A stretch of DNA of 64,000 bases. It comes from Cryptomeria japonica. Taxonomy: Eukaryota; Streptophyta; Pinopsida; Cupressales; Cupressaceae. A program made the position numbers and the translations under genes. Of the stretch, positions 49,580 through 60,868 are shown one piece after another; position 1 is the stretch's first letter, and every line of letters starts with the position of its first letter. The notes beneath the pieces were generated by a model. It did not search any database and had not been told where the DNA came from. It saw only the letters and a list, made by a program, of their open reading frames with translations. The DNA lies in assembly GCF_030272615.1 (NCBI RefSeq), contig NC_081415.1, positions 604,769,644 to 604,833,643 on the forward strand, written 5' to 3'.

Positions 49580-50755
49580 ATGATGAAGAGGGAAGGTCCT
49601 AAGTTTAATAGAGATAACTTTAAGATATGGAAGGACACAATGAAGATATACATTAAAAGCATGGGTGCTCAACACTATAACTATGTTGATAATACTTATG
49701 TTGTCCCTACTAGTACTCTCATTGATGATCAAAGAAGACAAATTCAGGAGATTGGGCAAGTCATGGAAGCTCTTATCAACAGTCTATTTGATATTGAGTT
49801 TATAGATATTCAGGATAAAGAGAATCCCAAAGATGTATCGGATACTCTAGAGTCTATCTATGGCCGTGATGAGCATGTGAAGCAAGCTAAGGAAGAAAGC
49901 CTTAGGGGAAAGTTTAAAGACATGTGGATGGTTGAGGGACTAACTATTCAACAGTATGGGATAAAAATTAAAACTATTGTTGGAGACATCAAGAGTGCAA
50001 GATGTACAATCGATGACTCTACCATTGTTATCAAAGTTTTGAGAACCTTATTACTGGTCTATGCAATAAGGGTTGCCGCTATTCAGGAGTTGAGATCTAT
50101 TGACAGGACAAAGGTATCCCTTGATTCTATTATTGCTAAGTTGACCGCATATGAGATAAATAGTTATGATGGTGGTGTTTAGATGACTGATTTAGCCTTT
50201 AGAGAATCTACTACATTATCTAGAAAGGGAAAAGAAGCTAGTACCAGCTGTGAACCTAGAAAAAGTAGGGATATGGATGATGAGGGGATCCTGATGGAGT
50301 TTGAAGCTCTTCTTTTCAAGAGACTTCCTAAGGGAACTAAAAAATACAGAGGTAAGCTCCATTTGAAAAAAATTTCTTGTAATAGGATAGGGCACATTTA
50401 TGTAAACTGTCCCAATAGTGATAATACGGACAAACTGGAGAAGTTCAAAAAGTTCAAAGGAGGAAATAGGAGAAACTGTCTTGTTGCAGTTGATGAAGGT
50501 GTCACTGATGATGAATCAGAAGATGAAGAAAGTGAAGACATAATGCTTGTAGACATTAAGGAAGATGTGTCAGGAAAGAAGGCTCTTGTCTCCCTCTTTG
50601 ATAATTCTAATGAGTGGATTATTGATAGTGGTTGTTCTCATCACATGACTAGTGACCAGAGAAAGTTTCTGTCTCTGGAAGAGAATGATGGAGTTGTAGT
50701 CTTATTTGGTAATGATGCACCATGTATGGTAAAAGAAAAGGGTCCATCTCTCTAA
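49580..50755 (+). pseudogene. gag: Copia E gag and protease
   Basis: ATG at 49580 (MMKREGPKF), 200 open codons of gag with the block FNRDNFKIWKDTMKIYI, then a TAG at 50180 (CAG expected) and 190 more codons in the same frame. The zinc knuckle at about 50373-50415 reads CNRIGHIYVNC and lacks its first Cys. The protease active site EWIIDSGCSHHM has D-S-G at 50624-50632, intact. The frame is lost near 50730 by an indel, after which the following part is in another frame. Confidence 0.9.
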
Positions 50756-52020
50756 ATGTAAAAAGAAGTGTTGATAATATGTATTGGGTAGAAGGTCTCA
50801 GGCATAACCTTTTGAGTCTTCCTCGGATGAATGATAAAGGACTCACTCTAGAATTCAAAGATGGAGTGTGCAAAATAAAAGGAAAGAGTGGTGAACTGAT
50901 GGCCACTAGTATGCAGACCAAAGGTAACTTATTTTAGCTGAACACAAATATCAGTCAATGTCTAATGGCTAAGTTTGATGACAGTTGGATATGGCATAGG
51001 AGACTCTGCCATGTAAATTTTGATAATATTGTGAAGGCTAGTAAGATCAAGGTAGTTAGAGGATTGCCTGTGGTGAACAAACTAGAGAATCCTTTATGCA
51101 AAGAATGTCAACTAGGGAAAATGTCTTCCACAACGATCAAAGGTAAATCTTTCAGAACAAATAATTTACTTGATCTTGTGCATACTGATTTGTGTGGTCC
51201 TATTAAAACTAGGAGTGTTCAGGGAGATAGGTACTTTATTATTCTTACTTATGATTGCTCGAGAATGATGTGGGTCACATTCTTGAAAGACAAGTCTGAA
51301 GCTTTTAGAAATTTTAAAGCCTTCAGAGCACTAGTTGAAAAGGAAAGTAGTAAGAGGATCAAATGCCTTAGAACCAATCAAAGAGGTGAGTTCACTTCTA
51401 GAGAATTCAATAAGTACTATGAAGAGAATGACATCAAGAGGAAACTCTTTACCTCCCAGACTCCACAACAGAATGGCCAAGCAGAAAGGAAAAACTAGAT
51501 TATAGTTGAAGCAGCCAGAATGATGTTGATTCAAGGGAAGGTTGCTCACATTTTTGGAGAGAAGCGGTGAGCACTACAGTCTACACTATGAACTAGGTAC
51601 TCATCAAGAAAGGTAAGGATTAAACTTCTAATGACTATTGGATTGGTAAGACTTTAGTAGTAAGCTACTTTAGATAGTTTGGTAGCAAGTGTTATATTAA
51701 GTGAAGTGAATACCTTGGCTAGTTTGACACAAAATGTGATGAGGGAATATTCCTAGGGTATTCCACCAAGAGAAAAGATCTCAAGTGTTTTAACAATAGG
51801 ACTCAAATAATTGTTGAAAGTATCAATGTTAGAGTTGATGAAACTTTTGAGAAACCTGAGGAAATCGGCAATGAGCGAGTGGTAGATGAACCGGTTGTAA
51901 CCTTTTAGGAACCGGTTGCAAAACAACCAAGTACAAGTAATAGTGCTCCTACACCAATAGATGCTGATGTAGATGAAGATGAATATGAGGATGAAGAAGA
52001 AAAGAAAGAGGAATCAACCA
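50722..52020 (+). pseudogene. Copia E GAG-pre-integrase and integrase
   Basis: The GAG-pre-integrase part shows WVEGLRHNLLS and, at about 50980-51120, WIWHRRLCHVNF with CKECQ (zinc-binding). The core gives HTDLCGP (first Asp) and, at about 51365, CLRTNQRGEF, where Asn replaces the second catalytic Asp. QQNGQAERKN at about 51465 holds the Glu. A stop at 51496 is followed by frame changes near 51540. The C-terminal part (GIFLGYSTKRK-like, then an acidic linker at about 51950-52020) is heavily broken. Confidence 0.88.
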
Positions 52021-53006
52021 AGATCATTCCTAGGTATGTAAAGCTGCATACTGATCCAAAGCAGATCATAGGAGATAAGGATGCAGGAATTCTTACAAGA
52101 AGAAAGGTCAGAGAAAATTCTTGCATGATTTCTGAATTTGAGCCTAAAACATTTAAAGAGGCACACAAAGATGAAGACTGGATTAAGGCTATGGAAGAGG
52201 ATCTTGATGAGATAGAAAATAATGGTACATGGTCTTTGGTACCCCGACCTGAGCATAAAAATGTTATTGGCACAAAATGGGTTTTTATAAACAAGCTGAA
52301 TGAAGATGGCATGGTCGTAAGAAACAAAGCAAGATTGGTATGTAAGGGGATATGATGAAGAAGAAGGAGAAGACTATGGAGAAACCTTTTCTCCAGTAGC
52401 TAGATTGGAAGGTGTTCGAATGCTACTTGTATTTGCGGCATTTAAGGGATTCAAAGTCTATTAGATGGATGTAAAATCTGCATTCCTAAAAGGAATACAT
52501 GAAGTGGAAGTCTATATAGAGCAACCGAATGGGTTTGCCCTATCAGAAAATAGTGATATGGTGTGTAGGTTACATAAAGCCTTATATGGATTCAAACAAG
52601 CACCTAGAGCATGGTATGAACATTTACACTCCTATCCTGTGAAGATTGGATTTAAAAGAACAAGTGAAGACAACAATATCTATCTGAAGTCAGAAGGAGA
52701 TTAGATTCTGATCTGTGAAGTGTATGTTGATGATATAATTTTTGGTGGAAATGACAAGATGAGCCATGCATTTGCAGATGAGATGAAGAAGGAATTTGAG
52801 ATGTCACTAATCAGAGAGATTAAGTTCTTCATTAGACTATAGATTCAACAAATGAAAGATGATATCTTTATCACTCAGTCCAAGTATGTCAAAGAGGTGT
52901 TGAAGACCTTTGGCATGGAAGATAGTAAACCGGTTGGTACACTGGTGATGACTGGTTGTAGATTGTTAAAAGACGATGACTAAGATCTGGTAAGGAATAT
53001 CAGTCA
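52021..53006 (+). pseudogene. Copia E reverse transcriptase
   Basis: RT starts FKEAHKDEDWIKAMEEDLDEI (about 52150) and NVIGTKWVF. After a frame change near 52350, FSPVARLEGVRMLLVFAAF and MDVKSAFLKGIHEVEVYIEQPNGF follow. The catalytic Y-V-D-D lies at 52723-52734 and is intact. The end block KYVKEVLKTFGMEDSKPVGT is near 52880-52945. Stops at about 52462, 52702 and 52840, and a frameshift near 52980. Confidence 0.9.
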
Positions 53007-53669
53007 ATGACTAGTAAGTTGCACTACTTAGTACACAACAGACCAAACAATGCACATGCAGTGGGCATTGCTGCATGTTTCCAGAAAAGTCCAAGAGAAT
53101 CCCACTTGGTAGCAATCAAGCGGATTCTTAGATATCTGAAGGGAACTATAGAATATGGATTGTGGTATCCAATAAGTAATGATTTCAATCTCAAAGTGTT
53201 TACCAATGCCGATTGGGCTAGTAATGTGGACGACCGGAGCAGCACAATCGGTGGTGCATTCTTTCTCGGTGGTAGACTAGTCTCATGGATGAACAAAAAG
53301 TAGAGCTATATCTCTAAGTCCACAATAGAAGAAGAATATGTAGCAGCATTTATGAACTACACTCAGACAATTTGGATGAAGCATGTATTAAGTGGTTTCA
53401 AAGTCCCTGTATCTGAACTGGTGAGTATATTTTGTTATAAGACAAGTGCAATTAATATTTCCAAGAATCTGGTATTGCATGCTAGAACCAAGCACTTCAA
53501 GCTCAAATATCATTTTTTGAGGGAGAAAGTTTAGAACAAAGAGGTTGTATTGGAACATGTTTCCAGTAAGGAGCAGTTAGCAGATATTTTCACCAAGCCT
53601 CTACCAAAGGCTACATTTACCTATTTAAGAGGTAAATTAGGAGTGCTGCCCCTTCAAGAGGTGAACTAA
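53007..53669 (+). pseudogene. Copia E RNase H and end of polyprotein
   Basis: Blocks: ESHLVAIKRILRYLKGTIEYGLWY, VFTNADWASNVDDRSSTIGGAFFLGGRLVSW (first catalytic Asp in ADWA), SKSTIEEEYVA, HFKLKYHFLREKV and ADIFTKPLPKATF. Stops at 53301 and 53532 split it. The reading ends with TAA at 53667-53669. Confidence 0.9.
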
Positions 53670-53917
53670 AGGTATGTGCTCCACATCAGTCAAGTATTGC
53701 ATTGTCAAATATTTTTACGATTGATGTGTTGAAGGATGGTAGTCCCTAGGGGGAGCAACATAGTACATCATGGATGCTTATGCATCCACTTTGACATTGT
53801 TGTCAAAGGGGGAGAAGATGTGAAGCAGAAAATATATCTGTAGTATTGAAGACACATAATATGGAAGAAGATGTAGAGATATCTTTGTGTATTGCCATCA
53901 ATGCCAAAGGGGGATAC
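53670..53917 (+). other. Copia E 3' untranslated region and polypurine tract
   Basis: About 250 noncoding bases with two G-rich runs; the polypurine tract CCAAAGGGGGATAC ends at 53917, before the TG of LTR 2. Confidence 0.8.
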
Positions 53918-54237
53918 TGTTGGCATATGTGTAGAGTTTAATGACATGATGGTGTATGTTGTCATTGATGTCAATATGCTGAAGTATGAACTAGTATTTT
54001 GAAGTACGCAAACTCGCAAGAGAATTGGTATGATGGTATGAAGTGAACCGATATGATGATGTGAACCGGTATATGCGAAAAGGTGAAGTGATATGTTGGA
54101 ATGTGAATTGGTATATGCAATGTTTGTATGGGGGTTTTATTTGATATGACTACCAATTGGTAGTGTCAGCTTCAGAGTTTCTAGTTGATGCATTCCAAGT
54201 CTGTATGATTCGGTCGACAACATCTTGTGATTAGTTA
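53918..54237 (+). repeat. Copia E LTR 2, left part
   Basis: Starts TGTTGGCATATG; 320 bases up to the insertion of G. The last five (AGTTA, 54233-54237) are the duplicated target. Confidence 0.93.
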
Positions 54238-54407
54238 TGTAGCGTCCTAAAATTGTGACACTTACGATTTCAACCGCATTTGGGTCTTCACGATGGCGAT
54301 GCAACACGAAACCTGAATGGAGACCCCGAAACTTGTTCATGACATCAAAAACTGCATTTTTCTACACCCTGGCTTGATCCTCCTTGCACCCTACTATCCC
54401 TGGAGGT

Positions 54408-54500
54408 GGGACCATGGCGCCCAGTGCCCTGGTCCTTTAGGACTAGGGAACCCAATGCCCTAGTCCCCCAGGACCATGGCACCCAGCACTCTGGTCCCTG
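54408..54500 (+). repeat. GC-rich palindromic minisatellite in the G 5' LTR
   Basis: About three units built from ACCATGGCGCCCAG-like and GCCCTGGTCC-like pieces; GGTCC and GGACC pair into short palindromes. The 3' LTR has about four units at 61040-61163. Confidence 0.85.
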
Positions 54501-54619
54501 GCCCTATTTTGCGCCCGGTCTCTTGTGGGCATCGGGTCTTTAAGTTTGCAAATTGGAAAATAATGTTTCCTGGTCGGCCTAAGGTCGGGAAAATCAGTCT
54601 ATCAGCCCTAATTGACAAG

Positions 54620-54628
54620 TATATAAAC
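54620..54628 (+). promoter_or_regulatory. TATA box of the G LTR
   Basis: TATATAAAC; repeated at 61282-61290 in the 3' LTR. Confidence 0.65.
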
Positions 54629-55508
54629 TACATTTCCTCTCCCATTTGGAGGAAGAAGGACATATGTGTACAAGACGCAGAAGCGATATTCAAGCGTTCA
54701 AGCATTCAAGCATTCAAGCATTCAAGCATTCCTTCAAGCAATTGAGCATTCTAAATCTCCATTCAAGGCTAAGTGTTGCATTCAAGACAAGGATTCAACC
54801 ATTGAAGAGGAGATCACATACAACATACAACATACTACATAAATTACACCTTCGCATGTAAGAATACAAACATTCTTACAATAAGGTATCAATACTTCTT
54901 TACATTACAAACATTTACATTTACAACATTCTCATTTCTTGGTTAATTCCAAAACCGGGGTTTGACCTAAAGGCAAACCCCTCATCCCTAACCCCCCAAT
55001 TGTCCTCTCTTTTCTATGTGTAGGCTGTAGGTACGTGGTTGTAATTGAAGATCTGGAATCCTTGTGCAGAGACGAACAGATCCACCTTCGTTTTGCGGAT
55101 TTTTTGGAGGACCGTGTGCACGCCGGGCGCCATCATCCCATCAACTTTCACTCAAATTTGTAGAACAACACCGCCTCAACATTTTACTACTAATTCGAGG
55201 TCCACAACTTCATCCCATATCCCTATCTCTATTTATAAGCGAATCTTTCTTGCTTTACATGCTTTTCTAGTTCAATCTTTCTATCTACATTCTTTACAAA
55301 AGAGGGTATCCTTGATGTCTTAACCCTTGAAACTCATTTAGAATCCAATCTTGCATTGCGTGGGATTGGATCTTGTGGGTTTCAACCCCTCTTTTGAATG
55401 TAAATTCTCCCCTAAGTGAAAACCATCAACCCTAGTGACTCTCCCTTCTCTCTCCTTGGAGTTGGGGAGGGGAGAACAACTAGGGTTCGATTTTTCCGCT
55501 TTACATTT

Positions 55509-55526
55509 TGGTGAACCCGACGTGAA
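55509..55526 (+). promoter_or_regulatory. Primer-binding site of element G
   Basis: TGGTGAACCCGACGTGAA, three bases after the LTR; one base different from the Tat site at 2935. Confidence 0.85.
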
Positions 55527-56683
55527 CATCCTCATTCTGATTATTCATGGTTAGATCTAAAAATTTTGCTTCCCTAATTACATTTCCATGTTTGATCTTT
55601 TTCAAATTTTAGAGGCTAAAAACCCTAAAATTTTCTTTTTAAGTAATTAAACTTGTGAAATGTTTAATTGTTAATGCTTGTTTCACATCTACCCTTCTAT
55701 TGCAAATTGTCAATTCAAATTTGTGCTTTAATTTTGAAAATTAAGTGGTTAAATGTCAAAACCCTAATTTTTAAGATCTTCTTGATTCAACCTTTGACTG
55801 ATAATTTCACTAATCAAAACACCTCCAAATCGGCTGTAACTTTGGATTCCGCAATAAAATCACAATATCTTTCATCCCTAAAAATTTGGAAAAAAGTTGC
55901 GAGGACCGTGTGCACCCCGAGCGCCATCGTCCCCGACATTTTTTCCGAAAATTTGGGAGCTAGATCTTACTATATTTTTCTGCTAAAATCCAGAATTTTG
56001 GCTGATTTTATCAATTCTAACACTTTCAAAATTAAAGTCGAAGTTGGTCTAGCGATTGTTTGGATTGAGGCTTCTAATCATTCAAAAATTGTTGAAATTA
56101 AAATTCATATCAAAATTGTGTTTCTTACTGTCCTAAATCTGAAAAGTGTGTTAGCATTCATTCGAAATTTCAGTATTTTATTCAAATCTTTTCAATTTGT
56201 GACTTTTGAAATTAAATGTTTAATTGCAACAACTTTGATTTCCACTTTCAAAATTGAATTTTGCATGAAATCGAGTCAACTTTTAAATTTCAAAACTTGC
56301 ATTGCTTTTAGTATTCCTTCTAAAATCATAAAATTCAAAATTTCAGTTTTCCCCCTCTTTTTCAAAATTCAAATTTTACATTTTTCAACAATCTTGGTAG
56401 GGTTCAATTTTGAGATTGCAACTTTAATTTGGCCTATCTACAAATCATAAAATCACTCAATTTTTTCAGATTAGCTTTAAAATCATCATAACTTTCATCC
56501 CTGAAAATTTCGAAAAAAGTTGCGAGGACCATGTGCACTCTGTTCGCCACGGTCCCGGACATTTTTTCCGAAATTTTAGGAGATTGTCCTGATTGTATTT
56601 AACAGCTTAAATCTAGGAGATTGGCTAGTTTTATTGAAATTTGCTACCTCTAAAATTCAAAATCTTCTCTCTCTCTTTAGTGC
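55527..56683 (+). other. Element G leader
   Basis: Noncoding, A/T-rich. A block of about 60 bases (GTTGCGAGGACC, GTGTGCAC, CGCCATCGTCCC, ACATTTTTTCCGAAA) occurs at about 55895-55955 and again at about 56518-56578; its first half is also inside both LTRs (about 55105 and 61768). Confidence 0.75.
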
Positions 56684-59600
56684 ATGAGTTTTACAACAAT
56701 AAGTCCTACTTACACTATTCCCATTAGACGAAGCCTTAGAATTAAGTCTTTCCAAGGTGTAATTATCGAGGAGATGGAACCTAATTTGAATGGCCTTTTT
56801 AACGAGGACATGGGTAATTCCTCTAATCCTCTTAATGATGAAGAAGCTCTCCATGAGGTTTCTGTAGAACAACTTTCAAAATTGGATAGCCAATTTGATG
56901 ATTTTCGATGATGGATGTCTCAAGAATACCCTGATAGTGAAGCTCTTTCATTAATTGAGGGTTTAAAACATATGGTTCAAAGTGATAAGAATGGAATTGA
57001 TATTTTGCGTGGTATTGCACAGATTGTGGATTCGAATGTGATGCCTATGAAGAGTTGTGTTGAAACCTTAGGTTATACACAACCTCCTACTCAAGTTAAT
57101 CATTCTATTCCTTTGACGACTCCTATTGCTAGTATACCTACTTTTACATCAAACATAATGACTACTTCAACACAAGACATTCCTCCTATGATCACTAGTC
57201 ATGGGAGAAATCCCTCTTCTTCAATCAACCCTCTTCCTTCATTCAATCCGACTTCTTCATTCATTCCTTCAATGAGTGTCCCTATTATATCTCCACAAAT
57301 GAACATGATGCAAGGGGGCAATTCATTTAACCCTTCCATTCCTCCTTGTAGTGTTCCTCCTTTCCAATCATCTCCTATGACTAACTATCATAGTATCCCA
57401 CCACCTTACTCTCTACCTTCTTTCAATAACATAACACCTCCATCACAATCTAACACGTCTAATATGAACTCTTCGATTGAAGTGACCATTAACAATCTTG
57501 CACAAACTGTCTCTTCTTTACAACAACAAATTGCCTCTATGAATCAATCTAAGTTTAGTGTGCCCACATTTGATGTCATGAGCCCACTTTCTCTTGACAT
57601 TGTTTGAGCTATCCCCCCTAAACATGTTGAAATTCCGCATTTGGAGCTTTATAATGGTAAGGGTGATCCTCTAACACATGTTAAGACCTTTCAAACAATA
57701 TGTACTGATTTTGCTTATGACCAAAGGTTGCTTGCAAAACTGTTTACTAGAACATTAAGAGATAAAGCCCTACAATGGTATTGCTCGTTGCCTTCCTATT
57801 CTATTACTTCTTTCAAACAACTTGCAAATGCTTTCATTCAACAATTTCAAAACAATATAAGTCCTAAAGTTACTTTGATTGATTTAATGCATTGTAAACA
57901 AGGTGTTAAAGAAAAAGTGACTGATTTCATTGGTAGATATAAGCATTTGTATGCTCAAATTTCTTTTCCAGTGCCTGACAATGATATTCAAAGAATCTTT
58001 ATTTCTAATTTACAAAAAGATATTAGAGAAAAACTCAAGTTTTCTGAGTTTACTTCTTTCCAATAGTTGTGTGCAACTCTTCACAATTATCAACTGATAG
58101 TGAGTCAAATGGAAAAAGCAAATCCTATGGCTCAGAGTGATAAGGGTGATAGTAGTCAACAACCATTTGGGAAGTTTAAACCAAATAGAGAGTCAATTAA
58201 ATTCAATGAAAACATCATCAACAACAATGTGAATGCGGCATCAGGTGTGCCTCCTATTTCTAAGTTTTTCAAGAAAGAAAGAAAGTTTACTCCTTTGAAT
58301 GAATCATTGCATAGTATTATGAATAAGTTATTGGAACAAAATGTGCTTACTCTTCCTCCTATAAGGCAGATAGACCCTACAAAGATTAATTCACCCTATT
58401 TTGATAAAAAATATTTTTGTCAATTTCATCGTCAACCTGGGCATGATACTGAAAAATGTTTTGCTTTAAAGGGTAAAATTCAAGATTTGATTGATAATAT
58501 TACTATTTCTGTTTCTAGAGTGAATGATAAAGGCAACACATCTGTAGCTCCTCCTAACCAAAATCTTCATATTTTTACTGATCCATTACCTTCTCACACC
58601 TCTAATGCGATTGATACTACTGATTCCTCTGTCTCACCTGATGATCTTGTGTCCATGACTCCGAATGTGATTAACTTTGTAGAGCAGCAGAAAATCCCTA
58701 AAGATCTTTCTATCACATTTGATTCTAGTGAAACTATCAAGGCACTTGATGGTCCTTTATATATAGTTGCAAAAGTCAAGAATACACCTTGCTGTGGGGT
58801 GCTTATTGATCCTTCCTGTATGGTTAATATCATTACTGAAGAATTTCTTTTTACTTTGCAATTGAATCAAGTGATCTATGATGAAACAAATGTGGTTGTG
58901 AAACTATTTGATGCATTTTCTTCTCCTACAATTTGTTCTATTACATTACCTATTAAGGTCCATAACAAATCCCTTGATGTGGACTTTGCTATTATTCCAT
59001 CATCTGAACAATTTCATGTGAAGCTAGGCTATCCTTGGCTATCTTCCATGAAAGCTATTGCTTCTCCTATTCACAAATGTTTGAAATTTCCCCATAATGG
59101 TGAAGTTGTTACTGTCAATCATAGTCTCTTTAAACCAGCTGAAAGAACTTCTAGCGTTCCTATTGATTACTTTTGGCCTAAAAAATTCCAATCTCTTCCT
59201 CCGCGAAGTGATCATCTTTTCAAATCTTATCAAAAGTGGAAAAAAGATATGATCTTATCTCTAAGTGAACCTAGAACACCCAAACTTGACATTCCTATCG
59301 TTCTTGAGAAGGAAGTTCTTCCTTTGAAAGATAAAACTAATGTCTTTCCTCAAGAAGATTCCCAGCCCATCCCTATGGATGTGACTATGCCTATGATTAA
59401 TAAACTTCCTAAAAGTAGACCTATCCCTCCTCGTCATGATGGACTTGGTCTCCTTCCTAAACCAAATACTCCTCCTTTATATGGAGCAGTTCCTCCTCCT
59501 TCCTCTTATGGAGAGAAGAGACCTTCCTCTTCTCCTATTGTTCAACCTAAGAGACCACAACCTAAACACCCAAGTGATAAGGATGAGAACATTCCTCCTC

Positions 59601-60115
59601 CTCAATCTTCTCAACTTCCTACTAAGACTAGACGAAATCGTTCTGCACGTGAATGCCGATGAAAGAGTCATCTTAGAGCTCAGGCAGTTGCTTCTCAAAC
59701 TTTGCAATCCCCAAAAACACCTTCAACTAGTATTATTCTATTTTCTCCTCAGCCGACGATTGAGCCGAAATCTCCTAAACATAAGATGCATGATGGTCTT
59801 GATCCTGTGCGAGTTAAAGATCCTATTTTTATAAATCTTGATGATGATATAGATGAAAATGTTATTCATGATGAAAATGTTACTCTTCTTCATTCTGATA
59901 GTGAATATGAATATGTTGATGTTAATAACCATCTATCTAATGAATTTTCTAAAACACTTATCCTAGCTCCTAGACAAGAACAACGTGGCTTCGAACATGA
60001 ACATAGCCCTTGTTTGGATCTTGTGATAGCTCCATCTGCTATGTTGGATGTTCCTCCTCTAGCGTGTTCCCTACCTTCCCGAAACATTGATCAGCAAGAT
60101 TGGGGGGGTAGATGA
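56684..60115 (+). pseudogene. gag: Element G gag-protease, one frame with four premature stops
   Basis: ATG at 56684 (MSFTTISPTY). The frame holds for 1,144 codons to a TGA at 60113 with no frameshift; it is cut only at 56909 (TGA), 57605 (TGA), 58064 (TAG) and 59660 (TGA). Each fits C to T in a CGA or CAG codon. Order: acidic N-terminus; Ser/Pro/Thr-rich part (57080-57480); gag domain at 57641-58066 (YNGKGDPLTHVKTF, ALQWYCSLP); zinc motif CQFHRQPGHDTEKC at about 58418-58459; protease-like part (GVLIDPSCMVNI at about 58797; D-P-S where D-S/T-G is usual) ending GYPWLSSM and KFPHNGEVV; a Pro-rich tail. No G-patch, RT or integrase. Confidence 0.9.
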
Positions 60116-60868
60116 CATGCTAGACTAGTTTCATTAGCATAGCAGACTCTCTCCTCCTCTCTTTTGTTACTTATTCTATGTGTTATTCTCATTCTTCTAT
60201 TTGTTGTCCTTAGTGTTGTCTACTTGAGGACGATGCAAAACATTGAGATCTCTTTTGGTCTCTCTCATGTTGACTCAAAAGACACATGTGTTCCCTTCTT
60301 CTAGGTGACCTTCCTTGATTGGGGAATGAAGAACAATTATGCATACATATATATGATATACATGAATTATCATACAACATACTGACCCCGAGGAAAGCGA
60401 AGTCACCTTGTGCTTTGCGTTTTGTGTCTATTATCCTTGGGCTTATCTCACACTTGGGGGATAAATCCTTGTGATAACATCCTCCTTTCTCATTTCTTAT
60501 ATGTATCACTACCTTAAAGTAATCACCCTCGGTGAGGTGTGTGTGATCACTTTAACGTAGGGGGGCATACATCCCGTTCATATCTTTTCAAGATACTTGA
60601 AAATTTCTTGACAAATTTAGCTTTGCCTTGAAAATTTTTGATATCTTTCTTGCATAACTCATAGTGAGGGAACCTTACTACTGATAGTCATGGTTCTCCC
60701 TCGTGATCTTCCCTTTTACTTTTTCAATCAAAGTCGTAAGATCCTTAGTCCACTAGGGGCTTGGTGTATCTTGCCTCCTTGACGTGGTGAAAGTTTTTCA
60801 ATGTTGAATCCTTGTACTTTACCGGAAGTATGAGTGTACGCTTATACTCCCGCTAAAGTGGGGGTAAA
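60116..60868 (+). other. Element G 3' untranslated region and polypurine tract
   Basis: About 750 noncoding bases; the tract AAAGTGGGGGTAAA ends at 60868. Another GGGGGG run lies at 60102-60107 and a G-run near 60560. Confidence 0.8.

Larger units (their letters stand above)
54238..55505 (+). repeat. Element G 5' LTR
   Basis: Begins TGTAGCGTCC and ends CTTTACA, 1,268 bp. TATA box at 54620-54628. It has a GC-rich minisatellite (54408-54500) and a TTCAAGCA repeat near 54690-54735. In one 120-bp stretch (54541-54660) I count 5 differences from the 3' LTR. Confidence 0.94.

Noticed and set aside
55668-56450. 260-codon open frame in the G leader
   Set aside because: Starts without ATG; composition is Ile/Phe/Lys from AT-rich DNA; lies before the supported ATG of gag in noncoding leader.
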